From assembly GCA_949130495.1 (NCBI GenBank), contig OX422211.1:337409504-337473503 (forward strand): DNA of 64,000 nt. Direction: 5' to 3'. Position numbers and translations under genes: made by a program. Position 1 is the first letter of the stretch. Each line of letters opens with the position of its first letter. The stretch is from Sambucus nigra. Taxonomy: Eukaryota; Streptophyta; Magnoliopsida; Dipsacales; Adoxaceae. Below the pieces are notes generated by a model. It did no database searches. It was given only the letters and a program-made list of their open reading frames with translations, and was not told the origin of the DNA. This document shows positions 21,404 through 32,879 of the stretch, in pieces.

Positions 21404-23089
21404 ATGTTGTTAGTTAGTTGTGAGGTGTTGCAACCCCAACAAAGGACCCTAGTGGCACCCCAGTCAGACACATCACATCGCAACTTAAGGGTTCATGTTT
21501 CTTTATTTCAGACCCCTATATGCCAACAAACCCAATATATCGATCAAATTAATGATCTACGAGAAAATATTGATCTTTCATACAATGACTCGACTTTCCC
21601 GCAGGTATATCATATGTTAGCAATGCACTTTTTTTTATCACACTGGTTTGATATTATATTTCACATAATAATAGTCTATCGAATATTTGTTTAGGTACAG
21701 AGAGTACCCCGACTTATGCGAAAAATGTTAGAAAAGCTTCCAGGCCTTGGATTGAATGTAATAATAAGAAAAAGAAGATACTAGAATGGAATGAGCCTTA
21801 TCAGCCAGTTTGTAGGCTTGAATACAAATTGATGTCGCAATTAGGCTACTATGCTAGGAGTGGAAATTTGTTTCCGTTGACAATGTTATATTGGACCGAG
21901 GCGAAAGATGACAGTCTTGAGGGTATTTGGAATGAAGTGAAGGTATTTCATTAATTCAATATGATTTATTTTTTTCGTTATATATGATTTTGTTAAATTT
22001 CTAACTAATTTATTAATTCAATATTTATTTGTTTCGTTGTAAATTTTAAGGAAAACACAAATGCACCAGAAGGTTTTAAACCAATTTGCTTTGCTAGGAT
22101 GGGAGCTGCTTGGAGGCAATGAAAGTACCGATTGAAGATAGATCACTATGAAAAGTTTCAAACCGATGAAGAGCGGTTGAAAAATACGCCCCCTCGAGTC
22201 GACAAACTTCAATGGCATACTATAATGAAGTATTGGGGTCTAAAGAAGATAATTGTATGACAACTCATTAAGTTTAAGATGAGTCTATTTACATCTACTT
22301 CATTAGTAATATCAAATTTATTAATTTCTCTAACTTTTTTTATAGGATATAGTAAAGAAAAACTCGAAGAACCGTGAAGGTGAATGTGTGTACTCAAGGA
22401 CTGGGCGAAAGCCACATGCAAAAATTACCAAGGAGATTAGAATTCTGGTAGTATAAACCCTTATAATTTTTAGTTTAATAAATATTAATATAAACATTAT
22501 TTTTCTTAGCGGGTAGAGGCAGGAGAGCCCGTTGATGAAATCAGCATGTGGCAAGCCACTCAGGCTCCGAATAATAAACCTTTAAATGTTGAAGATGGGT
22601 CATCAGATAGAGCGGTATGTATATATGCTAACAAAATCCATTAATTAATTTCAAATATATGTTTAAATTAAATTCATTAGTTTTTAAATATATGTTTAAT
22701 TGGAAGACAATGCTCGAGAAGAGAAGCGAAATGATCCGGAAGCGAGGAATGAGATTTTTAAGGATGTGGTAGGACAAGGAGGCCATGGTTATACTTTACT
22801 AAAGAGAGTAGGCATTAGTCCAACATCTACACGAACAAGTTCCTCTCTTGCATTATTGGAGGATATTAATCAACTTAAGAAAGACGCTAAAGATCGAGAC
22901 GGTAGAGCTGGACAAGTCGCTGAAGATTGAGAGGCTAGACATCGGCACGAGATCGAAGAATTAGAATTTTTCCACCAACAAGAACTTTTACAGATGAAAA
23001 ATGACATGAGAAGTGAAATGCAGAGTTTGTTTCAGAGTATTATCCCTAATCGTGCTTCAATTACCTCACGGCCCATACCAACTAGGTAA
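21404..23089 (+). pseudogene. CACTA TNPA-like gene (Transposase_24 / Ptta type), spliced and decayed
   Basis: Exons readable from splice signals: about 21701-21942 (RPWIECNNKKKKILEWNEPY, LGYYARSGNLFPLTMLYW, ending at AAG|GTATTT); 22051-22254 (FKPICFARMGAAWRQ, stop, KYRLKIDHYEKF, RVDKLQWHTIMKYWGLKK); 22346-22447 (KKNSKNREGECVYSRTGRKP); 22510-22614 (RVEAGEPVDEISMWQATQ); and about 22707-23089 (NDPEARNEIFKDVVGQGGHG, then a coiled coil). The order matches the plant Transposase_24 family (PF03004) of En/Spm elements. A possible first exon at 21404-21604 is in a phase that does not fit. Stops: TGA in the third block and TGA near 22930. The product would bind subterminal repeats. Confidence 0.85.
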
Positions 23090-23120
23090 TAACACATCTT
23101 TATTTTATTTTTATATATGT

Positions 23121-23990
23121 ATGTGATGAAGTGTTAGGTAGGATATATGTTGTGGCTATTTGGCTCTTAGTTGTTTACAATGTTGTGGATGTATGTATAG
23201 TTTTTTTTAGTTAATTTATATGTTTAAACATGTTGGTTTTCATAAATAAACAAAGGAGACTCTGTCGAATTTTTAAAAAAAATATTAAGTGTTTAAAAGT
23301 AAATAAAAGAAAAATATACAAATTTATAAGTTTTTAAAGATTGTCATCAATAGGAATTATTAAAAAGGATTACTTCTTTGTTTATGGTAACTTACACTGA
23401 TTTAATTTTGTTGCAAATTGAAATCTTTTGTGGACAAGGCAAGATACGTTTTGATGGAGATCGTTTGCTTCAAGATTGTGAGTATGTATTCTAATGAGAC
23501 AAGTTAAATTTTGTAGAAATATTTACTTTGGTGGAGTATTAGGTAGGATATATATGTTAGTGGCTATTTCGATCTTAGTTGTTTACAGTGTTGTGGATGT
23601 TTCTATAGTTATTTTTGAGTTAATTTATATGTTTAAATAGGTTGGTTTTCATGAATAAACAAAGGAGACTCTGTTAAATTTTTTAAAAAATATTAAGTGT
23701 TTAAAAGTAAATAAAACAAAGATATACAAATTTGATAAGTTTTTTAAAGATTGTCATCAATATGAATTATTAAAAAAGATTACTTCTTTGTTTATGGTAA
23801 CTTACACTAAATTAATTTTATTGCGGGTAGAAATATTTTGTGGACAAGGCAAGACACGTTTTTATGGAGATCGTTTGCTTCAAGATTGCAAGTTTACTTG
23901 CATTATTTTATGCTAGGAATACATTGGTTTTTATGTATTTGTTCTAATGCGACAAGTAAAATTTTGTATAGATATTTAGTGTGATGGTCA
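23121..23990. repeat. Imperfect tandem duplication, period about 405 bases
   Basis: Two adjacent copies (about 23121-23531 and 23532-23990) share TTAGGTAGGATATATG, ATAAACAAAGGAGACTCTGT, TTACTTCTTTGTTTATGG and GATCGTTTGCTTCAAGATTG in order. It lies between the TNPA-like gene and the right end of the CACTA element. Confidence 0.9.
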
Positions 23991-24175
23991 CAATGTTGAA
24001 ATTGTCTATTTTATCTTTATATGAACTATAATTTAAGTTGAATGGAAGATTATGTTTTATATTTGTTGAAATGGGATGTCAAATATGTTATATATTATTT
24101 TAAAGAGTTTTTGCTTAAAAGTATATTGAGCATATTATGGAATGGATGAAATTTTAATTTTGGCGCAAAAATTAT

Positions 24176-24509
24176 TAAAGACGGCTTCTTTACCGTCTCA
24201 AAAGGATTCCATAAATGAGGACTTTTTGAGACGGCTAAGTTATCGTCTCAAAAAATCTTTTGGGACATTTATCGGCGCCTCTGAAAATAACTTTAAAAGA
24301 TGGTTTTTTCGCCATCTCAAAAGGGTCCTATAAGAAGTGACCTTTTGAGACGGCTTATTTCCCGTCTCAAAAAAAAAATTTCAGACGGCTTCTTCCATCT
24401 CAAAAAACTTTTAAAACGGGGGTCTAATACTACGCCCATTTTTCGCCTCAAAAGGCGTCAAAATAGGTTTTGAGACGGTCATATGACTTTTTGAGATGGT
24501 TGGAGCATT
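24176..24509. repeat. Right subterminal GAGACGGC repeats
   Basis: About ten direct and inverted copies of TTTTGAGACGGC-like motifs, many paired as short hairpins (for example GAGACGGCTAAGTTATCGTC). They mirror the left subterminal region. Confidence 0.88.
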
Positions 24510-24537
24510 GTAGTAAAAAGAAGTTTTTTTTGTAGTG
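24510..24537 (-). repeat. CACTA right terminal inverted repeat
   Basis: GTAGTAAAAAGAAG followed by TTTTTTTTGTAGTG is the inverted counterpart of the left terminus; GCA follows at 24538-24540. Confidence 0.9.
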
Positions 24538-24540
24538 GCA

Positions 24541-26434
24541 GAATCAGTATCAAGAAAAAAAGAAAAAAGAAACGAAAAAAAAAAAAGAGAAAAGAAAGGT
24601 ATAACTCAGGACAAAGGTCCTCCTCTGTCAAGCCCAACTCCTCCAGGTTCATCGCATGAGGACGATGCAACATAGGCACCATCCCTCCATCAACCCATTG
24701 AATGTTGTAGGAAGGGGTATGCAACCGCGAAAAGAGAATCTCTGAAGTCGTCGTCGTCGCGGATGTCGACGGACCACCACCACTGTGGGAAGACCCCGCT
24801 GGCCGACTCGAACCCGTATGAGGGAGAGGCAGCACAAGATATATGTTAGGATTCATCAACCAACTCGTCCTGAAGTCCATGTAATCATACGGCACAGTCG
24901 TGTTGGTATACAATAAATAGGACTATCCAATCATCGTCGCAATCCTCCCATCTTCTGGCAACATCCGCTCTCACCTCATAGACATAGGGGTCTCCCAGGT
25001 GGCACCACCACCTCCTCCTCAGTAATCTTTCAGACCACCATCTACTAGAGATACTAGGAGTGGCCAAACTCTTGCGCCAGCAAACACCTCTTCTGCACAT
25101 TCACCCCAGTCAACCCCATGCCCTGAATAGCCGTCCTCCGAGGGTAAAAGCTCACTTGAAAAATCCCGACCAGATAAAAGTCAATATGGAATCAAATCAC
25201 ACAAAGACCAAGTCTGAAGAAGGAAAAGGTCTTACCCTATTGCTGGTCAGGTCATTCAAGACTTGACGCACTACCTGTAGAGAAAGACACTTCGTCGACT
25301 GCCGATTGGCCTTCCGCCACCGATACAACAGACAAAAGTCCCCAACAGTCTCGTCCTTCAAAGCAATCACCTAGGTATTACACCCAATCAACTCATAGAA
25401 CCACGCCTGACAAAGACAAGAATCCGCAACATAAAAGAGATGCACAAGGAAAATGAGAATGCATGAAAGGAAAATGCGCAAACTAAACAGTACCTCAAGA
25501 AGATATGTGGCTCCAGTACAAGTTTGTCGGCAGCACCGACTAAATGCATCGAAAAAAAAATATAAGGTCGCCAAATTCAGGCTCCCCCAATCATAGAGAG
25601 GAATGTTTGAAAACATCCTCATGTATGGTAAAAATCACAAGTGGACAACGTCGTCGCTCAACGCCACCAGAAACCACCCAACACCACCAAAATAAAAAAA
25701 ACATGCCATATGCCTCACCTGCAGATCGTCCTCCACATCAATCACCCTACTCAGAAAAACCTCCCTCATTTGAGACAAACAAATAGAGTCCACAGATACT
25801 ATCCTCCCCACATCACCTAGCGCCGCCAGCACCTCCTCCGGCCTCACCCGCAAAGAACGATCCACCTCTATCTACTCTCCATCACAATTCAGCCCCAGTA
25901 GCTACTGGAAATCTATGGGAGTCACAGTCATCTCCCCAAAGACAAATTGGATGGTGTAGGTAGTGTCCCACCACCTCTCCCCCAAAGCACATAAGACCAC
26001 CTTCAAACGAGGCATCTCATCCAGGATAGATGCCAGCCTCCCAAAGCCTGTTGACGATACTACCCAACGCACCATAGGTGGAAGGTGCTCCCAGACATCC
26101 TTAAGCCCCGTCGTCCCGCGGGCACGCATAGTCGACAAAAACACATCAGACTGTCAAAGAAAAACCTTGTCAAAATCCAAGAAAAAATGAAATCACCAAA
26201 AGAGAATGCCAAAAGTCATTTTTTACTTACATAACCACCAAGGTTCACCACCCTAGAAGAACGATGACGCGATAGCTCCCACAGTAAAGTCCACTCATCC
26301 TCACCCAGATCAAACGCATCAAAAGAGTTCTCACTCCTCAACGCAAGAGGTGCCCTGTCACTCCACTCCACATTCGCACAGTCATCAACAGCTAACCACT
26401 CCCTATGTGCCGTAGTGCTCACATAAGCGACCAA
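24541..26434 (-). pseudogene. Plant mobile domain (PMD, MAIN-like) pseudogene, main part
   Basis: On the minus strand, exon 1 (26434-26231) ends at GGTTAT|GTAAGT. The next exon starts after TTCTTTGACAG at 26150 and runs to 25719 with VVSSTGFGRLASILDEMPRL, ALGERWWDTTYTI and VFGEMTVTPIDFQ, the core of the PMD (PF10536, aminotransferase-like plant mobile domain). Then come about 25622-25494 (SNIPLYDWGSLNLATLYFF) and 25406-25236 (WFYELIGCNT to VLNDLTSNR), each with plausible splice signals, and a Pro/Ser/Gly-rich tail near 24900-24600. Stops occur near 25903, 25866 and 25374. No ATG opens exon 1. Arabidopsis MAIN and MAIL1 share this domain, which is widespread in transposons; this copy is non-functional. 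Confidence 0.8.
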
Positions 26435-26530
26435 TTTTTAGGTTTCGAAACGTTAATACGATTCACAGAAAAAAAATTGCAGAGAGAGAAAAGGCAAAAA
26501 GCTGTGAAAAATGAGGGGAACCCGCCCCCT

Positions 26531-26544
26531 TTATATAGGATGCC
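26531..26544 (-). promoter_or_regulatory. TATA box upstream of the PMD pseudogene
   Basis: On the minus strand CCTATATAAAGGGGG lies about 100 bases upstream of the first readable PMD codon, in the right orientation for its promoter. Confidence 0.6.
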
Positions 26545-26639
26545 AAGGGTCATGCCGATCGGTACTGCACCCCCACCTACCGATTGACACTGACCTTCCA
26601 CCTTCTCGAGGTAGTCCAAAAGTCTGTACCATTACCGAA

Positions 26640-27129
26640 TGGCACCCTCCATACCATGCCGACCATCACCACCCTTAAATTTACGTACAAAAACTCCCCA
26701 AAAATACCAGAAAATCCTGAAAAATCCTCAAAATATTCCTAAAAATCCAGGGGAAGATTTAGAACATTTTCACCAAGATTTTTTTCCTCACACTCCCTCA
26801 AGGGGAACCCCTACTTCCTCAGTGGAACCCTCAAAATCCAAGTGGATATCTCCCCGGAAACATCCCCAGAGGACCCCTAAAGTATCCCAAACTTCATCTT
26901 ATCTCCTATTCCCGAGTGGAATCCTCCAAAACCATTACAACAAAAGTCTCAAATTTCCCCGAGAAAAACGTCCAAAGCCTGGATCACCTAATCACTTCCC
27001 CAGTGGAATTCACAGCATCAAATTAGTTATTCCCCTACAAAGTCTCTAGAAGACACAAAATTTTCCCCATCAATCATCTCCCTAGCTCAAATCAAAATTA
27101 CGAGGTAATTTCCCCGACAGAGTTCCCCG
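26640..27129. other. C-rich region without gene, loosely repetitive
   Basis: Recurring phrases such as TCCCCAGTGGAA and TTCCCCGAGAA appear at irregular spacing. It resembles the non-coding region before the 3' LTR of Ogre/Tat-type elements, but no coding part of such an element is present. The attribution is inference. Confidence 0.4.
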
Positions 27130-27890
27130 AGAACATCACAACCTAAGCCCTCAGAATTGGATTTGACTCGAAGAATTGGTTATCTCAACCTATGCCCTTA
27201 GAATTGGCTTCGACCCACAGAAATGGTCATCACCACTTCGACCTGTAGAATCGATCATCTCAACCTAAGCCCTCAGAATTGGCTTCGACCCACAGAAACG
27301 GTCATCACAACTTCGACCCGCAGAATTGGTCATCACAATTTAAGCCCTCAGAATTAGCTTCGACCCACAGAATTGGTCATCTCAACCTAAGCCCCCAGAA
27401 TTGGCTTTGACCCCCAAAATTGGTCATCTCAACCTAAGCCCTCATAATTGGCTTCGACCCACAGAAACGGTTATTACAACTTCGACCCGCAGAATTGGTC
27501 CTCACAATTTAAGCCCTCGGAATTGGCTTCAACCCAAAGAATTGGTCATCGCAATTCAAGCCCTCAGAATTGGCTTAAAATCTCATAATCGGTCATCCTC
27601 GTTCCTTAAAGCCCTCAGAATTAACTTAGACTCGCAGAATCGATCACCCCCAGCATTGGTTTAGGTCCTCAAAATTGACCTCAATCTTTGGTCCTCACTT
27701 CCTTTAGACCATCCCTAGTATACCCCTTAAGGTCCTTAGAATCGGTATCGACCCTCTGAATCGGTCATCCTCATCCTTAGGTCCTCAGAATCGTCCTCAA
27801 CCCTCTGATTTGGTCATCCTCGTTCCTTAGGTCCTCAGAATCGGCCTCGACCCTCTAAATTGATCATCCTCATTTCCTTAGGTACGCATA
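27130..27890. repeat. Degenerate minisatellite, unit about 47-52 bases
   Basis: At least a dozen tandem units share AAGCCCTCAGAATTGGCTTC, a GACCCACAGAATTGGTCATC half, and a variable link (TCAACC, ACAACTTC or CTCGTTCC). Units towards the right drift to GGTCCTCAGAATCG and ACCCTCTGAATCGGTCATCC. Each unit itself looks like a duplication of an AGAATTGG half-unit. Confidence 0.92.
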
Positions 27891-27964
27891 ATCGACCTCT
27901 TTCAAAGGCATCATGCGGTGTCTATTCGAAGGCTATCGTTTGTTCCAAACTCACCCATTGAGGG

Positions 27965-30084
27965 GATCTATAGATACCCCATTCTAGCACCCCCCCTGCA
28001 TCACTACGAACCTAGGTCATACCTTGAGTACTGACCTAGAGGCCATCGGGCACTCTCAGACTCTATTTGACCAAACGTCAAACTCTTCAGCTCGATCGAC
28101 ACTGAATGAATCTTCAAAGGGCACTGAAACCTCTTTCCAATGGTCCACTCTATGCGCGATTCTCACTTACGGTGAGAACGAAGGACCTGTTTTCCCTCAA
28201 AACTTGATCCTGAGGCCACCGGATGCTCTCGGGCTCCATTTGACCAAATTCAACTCTTCAGTTCGAATGGGAGTAAATGAATCCTCTAAGGGCAGTTAAA
28301 CCCCTTTCCAACGGTCCACTTTGGGACCAATTCTGACTTACGCTATGGACGAATGATTTGTTTTACTCCGAAAGGTCACCGATCGCTTCCGGGCCCCGAT
28401 TGACCAAAGTCAACCCTCCAAACCGAGTGAAACTCTTTGTAATGTCAAAGTACATCTCCTAAAATTTCCAATGGTTCGCCCCGACCATAATTCTAACTTA
28501 CTGTTTGGACGAACGACCATTTGTCATCCGACGATCCCACCTCCAAATGACCGACGAGCGCTTCAGATCCATATTTGGCCCAAAGTCAACTCTCGAACCC
28601 GGGAGCAGTCCAAAGGACATTCAAATGCCTCTAAAGTAACTTTACGTCGGTATGACCCATGCATGATTTGGATCAACAGATTGCATTTTACGACCATTTT
28701 TCCAAAGGAATCTGAACGAGACTACCAAACGGCAAGTTCAAAATCCTGCCTATCGATAGTGTGCCTAAAGACACCTGCTGATTCGAAGGACTAGACCTAT
28801 GTCAATTGGTAATGCCCTGAGCCTATAAAAAGGAGGGCCTGACCTCATTACCAAGCACCCCAAAAAATTTGAGATCCATCACTCTTAGCGAACTCAGAAA
28901 ACCTCTCTAGAAGTCAGCGTGATTTATACATCCAAATACCTTTCCAACCCTCACTCTTCATCATCATTTTCACCAAACTTGGTGAATTAACTATCCATCA
29001 TCATCATCCAAGTGAAAGGGTTTCTCTCCAACATTCAAGATCAAGCTCAAGATCTTCAAGAAGGTCCAACTTTCTCAACTCTCTCTTTAAATTCTCTTAA
29101 ATTCGCATTAACTTGTTTTATTACTTAGCATTTTTACTCTCCCCGTCTCACATATCCTAAATTACTTTTTATTTAGTATTATTGCACATTTCTTATTTTT
29201 CATATAAAAACCCAAAAAAAAATAGGATTTTCTTATAAATTTCAAACGGGGATTCTTTCACCTTTCTCACAGTTTTCTCACACTAAAACACCTTTTTAGA
29301 CACACACAAGATAAATCCCTGGTTGGATTTATGGGATAAACCCCACCCCTAATTTGCATACGATCTACGTGGACTTTGATGCCTCTAAAGGCTACGTAGG
29401 CGTCTCAGGGTAAAACCCAAGACTCGAGTCGTATTTTTTAAATTTTCTAATTTTCTATTTTCCTAATTATTTAACTTAATTATCTTAGATTCTCATCTCT
29501 ACATATTTACATATACATATATTTGTTCTTAGTAGCGTATCATTCCATACATGTTGTCATTTCATTATAACGATCAACGCAAGGATAATCGCGTAAATCC
29601 TATTTTATAATATTACTTTTAGAAACATTCCTACGGATGACTCGCTTTATCTCTTCCATGATACAAGTCTATGATCCCTATATCCATTACATATACACAT
29701 GCATGCATATCATGGAGAAATACAGGAAATAACAACAAATCCATGAGATACCGCAAGGGCTGAAAAGGTGCCTAACACCTTCCCATTCCATAACTTAGCC
29801 TCTGAACCCTCCTCGAATCATTTTTGGTTTCGTATGTATCAGTATGTCTTTGATGCTTTCCTTCGGGATGGATCCACCTTCTTTTGTTTGTTTTGAGTAA
29901 AATAGATCGGCTACTCCACCTCTTTACATATTTACCCCACATATCACCGATGACGATCGAAGTGCTCCCAAGAGAGAAGCGCGGGATCGAGATCCTCTGT
30001 CTCTCTCTCCATGAGGATCAGGGATGTCCACACTATCTCTCAAAACTAATTCAAACATTTATCACCAAGTAGGAGATTGTGAGT
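27965..30084 (+). repeat. Probable LTR of an Ogre/Tat-type element
   Basis: A purine-rich TTGAGGGGATC precedes the block. A TATA box (CCTATAAAAAGGAGG) at about 28819-28834, a GCTACGTAGGCGTCTCAGGG phrase near 29390 and GGTGCCTAACACCTTCCC near 29770 are the kind of motifs I associate with Ogre-type LTRs. The right end abuts the Tekay-like LTR at 30085. Neither a partner LTR nor a primer site was found, so this may be a solo or truncated LTR with approximate borders. Confidence 0.5.
28020..28720. repeat. Four degenerate tandem units of about 170 bases
   Basis: Units share a block like GAGGCCATCGGGCACTC, then TTTGACCAAAGTCAACTCT, TCCAATGGTCCA and ATTCTCACTTACGGT-like segments in constant order. 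They lie inside the probable LTR upstream of its TATA box. Confidence 0.75.
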
Positions 30085-32684
30085 TGTAACATCCGTGCTC
30101 GAGATTTGCACCTCATTCCCTGTAATTTATATGCCGTTATACTATAAACTGAAAATAATGGATGGATGTTGACTTTAAACTAATACTTGTGGACTTTATG
30201 CAATTTGAAATGGGGATTTAATGGCTTAAAGTTAGTACACGAAATTTGGGAAGATGTTCAAACATAGTGGTGATGTCGTTCGAACAACAAAGGGTTTGTT
30301 ATTCGAACGAGTTTCGAATAACCTTATAATGACAAACAACTGAACGATTTCCATCATTCTCTGGAATCTCGTTGGAAATCCCTCATTCTAATGAGTTGCG
30401 TTGTCATTCGAACGAGGGGTTGTTCCTCGTTTGTACGAGCTGATGTTTTCACCCCAATTTAGACTACATTTGATCCTCGTTGGTATCTCATTCAAACTAT
30501 CGTTATAATAAGAGGGGACATCATTTGAATGAGGTTCAATTCGGTCGAACGACGGATGAAAATATGAAATTTTGAGACATTTTAAAGTGATGTCGCGAAT
30601 TGGATCGTTTGAGTTTTTGAGTTAATAGGGGGTTGGACCGTTGGTTATTGGGTTAAGTGTTTATTAGTTTAAATAGAGGTGATAGCGGAGGTAGATGCCA
30701 CTTCTCATCAAATCTTTGGAGCTATCTCTCTCTTTAAGCTACACTCTCCCATTTCCAACCCATTCCCACCATCCCCAAGCTCCCCCCCCCCCCCCCCCCC
30801 CCCATCCCAAGTCTTTTTCTAGCTATTCTAAGGCAAAATACACCTATTTCAAGCCTTGTTTGAGGAAGAATTTGGGTAGAAGAAGCCATTAGTGAAGCTC
30901 TCTTGAAGAAGTTGGAACTTTTTTGGAGTTTTGGAGTTTTTAGGACCTTTCAAGTCATTATCTATAGTTTCTTCTCTTCGAATTCGAGGTAGGGTTTTCC
31001 TCCAAATGTTTTCAAGATTAAAATCTAATACAATGCATGCTGGAATGGTTTTTTTTTTAATATTATTTTCTAATTTGTGTTTTGAGGTTTTCTTGTAATA
31101 ATTGGATTTTTTAGAAAACCAAGTGTTAATGTATTTTTGAAGAAAAAAATGATATTTTAATCTTGAAATGCGAAGAAATAAGCAGAAAAATATGTTCCCA
31201 TGCTAAAATCATGTTAAGTTGCATATTTAAGGATTTCTAGGCTTGAAATCCTCCCAAAAATATGTAAAATGTTGTTGTATGTTGAAGAAGGACTTATAAA
31301 CATGAGAAATGAAATTTAAAATGGGTTTCTTGATGAAATAAGAAAGTTGGAAATATTAGCCCTAAATATTTTGTAAGATCATGGTAAAATGAAGAAGAAA
31401 TGTCATTTAATGCAACATATGTCTATGAGTAGAATTTTTGGTAAAAATGGTATTTATGACATTAAAAATATTTCTTGAATAGAAATATCAAGAAATGGGA
31501 TTTTCTTGAAGAAAATGGATGACATGTGACTTTTGGTCATAAATATATAAAATATGGTTTTCGAACAAAAGATGACGGTTTGTGATGCCATAGTGAGAAA
31601 AATTCTTTTTTCACAAGATTTCGGTAAACAAATGTCAAAAGGGGTAATTTTGGTAAATTTAGAGGGTCCTGGTGGTTGGACTTCCTCATTGACCTTATTG
31701 GTCAGTTTTATGAGAAAGTTGAGATATGGATGAAATGACATGAAAACGGTGAAAATAATGGAATAATGTGGACATTGGTCAAACGTTTAAACACATTAAT
31801 ATGAACTCGGATGATACTGAAAAATAATTAAGAAGGGCAAGGGTCCTAGGGTGAAAGATCCAAAAACATTTGCCAGAGTATGTGGTACATAATCACCAGT
31901 GTGGAGCCCATTAAAGTATGTGAATATTTGGAGGATTCAGAGAAAACATAATGGAGATGAAATGAATATGGTGGTGGTTAAGGAATGTAAATATGGAAAT
32001 CTAATATAAAAGGTATAAATATGGAGAGTAAGGAATAATAAGATTAAATAGTCTCTAGACCTGGTAAACGGTGGCCTGAAATGGTTAAGCATGAGTATGA
32101 GCACATTAGTCGGGTGCATTGCATAATAGTTGCATTAATACAGGCTAAGTTGACAAACATTATCTTAATTGTTAAAATACATGTTATATATATAGTATTT
32201 TAATCGATAATGTATAGCTTAGTATTTTCCCACCCTTCTAACCGTTCGCTCATCCCGACTTTTTATATTAAAACCCCCACCCCCAGGTACATTGAGTAGG
32301 GATGTTGGCAAGGATTCCGGTAAGGCCCCTGAGGGAAACAGTCGTCGTTAGAAGCTTTGCAACTATATTTAAAACTTGTATTTTTGAAACATTGGATTAG
32401 CGATATTTTAAACCAATTTTATTCGGGCCTTGGACCAAGTGTTGTAATAATACAGGGACAATTATGATTTATTTCATATTCATTTAGCATTGTTGGACTT
32501 AACGAATTTTTCTAATCAACCTATTTATATAAAGTGATCACTTATTTATCAAATTACACGGTAATTTGATCCTAAAAAATGGTGCAATTAAAGGAATTTT
32601 CTTAGGTAATAAAAATGGACTTTCCCCCTCCCCTTTTAACTCCTTGATTCGGTGTGAGTTGGGCCGATGGTGATCGAAATTACA
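30085..32684 (+). repeat. 5' LTR of the Tekay-like element
   Basis: About 2.6 kb, TGTAAC to TTACA, collinear with 37393-40033. It contains TTCGAACGAG motifs near 30270-30430 and a C22 run absent from the other LTR. Confidence 0.88.
30782..30803 (+). repeat. Poly-C run of 22 bases
   Basis: C22 in the 5' LTR; the corresponding place in the 3' LTR (about 38105) reads CCAAGGTTCCACC instead. Confidence 0.95.
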
Positions 32685-32686
32685 AA

Positions 32687-32698
32687 TGGTATCAGAGC
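32687..32698 (+). promoter_or_regulatory. Primer binding site (tRNA-iMet type)
   Basis: TGGTATCAGAGC two bases after the LTR is complementary to the 3' end of initiator tRNA-Met. Confidence 0.9.
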
Positions 32699-32879
32699 AT
32701 TAGGATCCTCGTGGGTGATAAAGTGTTTATGTTTTCTTAGTACTCTTCCTTTATACATTCCCGTTGTAATTACCACTTTAGTTCCTATTTTAAATTATTC
32801 TCTTCCACTATCACTTTCGTTTTATATTGTTGTATATTAAACATCTCTTCCTTGTATATATGACTACACGTCGTACTGG

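Larger units (their letters stand above)
2137..24537 (+). mobile_element. CACTA (En/Spm) transposon, about 22.4 kb including a nested gypsy element
   Basis: The left end begins CACTACAAAAAAAATTGC and the right end, read inward, begins CACTACAAAAAAAACTTC. Both then continue with TTTTTACTAC, giving imperfect terminal inverted repeats of about 28 bases. The 3-bp duplication GCA flanks both ends. Arrays of GAGACGGC motifs lie just inside both termini, as expected of TNPA-type subterminal binding sites. Cargo: DUF247 pseudogene (minus), LINE remnants, a Transposase_24-type gene (21.4-23.1 kb) and a nested 10.46 kb gypsy element. Without that insertion the element is about 11.9 kb. I recognise no Transposase_21 (TNP2) gene, so it is probably non-autonomous. 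Confidence 0.88.

Noticed and set aside
21404..21604. First exon of the TNPA-like gene as a firm call
   Set aside because: The donor fits but the reading phase does not join the next exon, so it is kept only as a possibility.
27401..27664. 87-residue frame with repeated residues
   Set aside because: It is simply the minisatellite read in one frame.
27130..27890. Regular repeats resembling a CRISPR-like array
   Set aside because: Units are contiguous and degenerate, without unique spacers, and the context is a plant genome; it is a minisatellite.
31454..31741. Minus-strand frame repeated at 38771-39061
   Set aside because: Both copies are the same place in the two Tekay-like LTRs; similarity reflects LTR duplication, not a gene.
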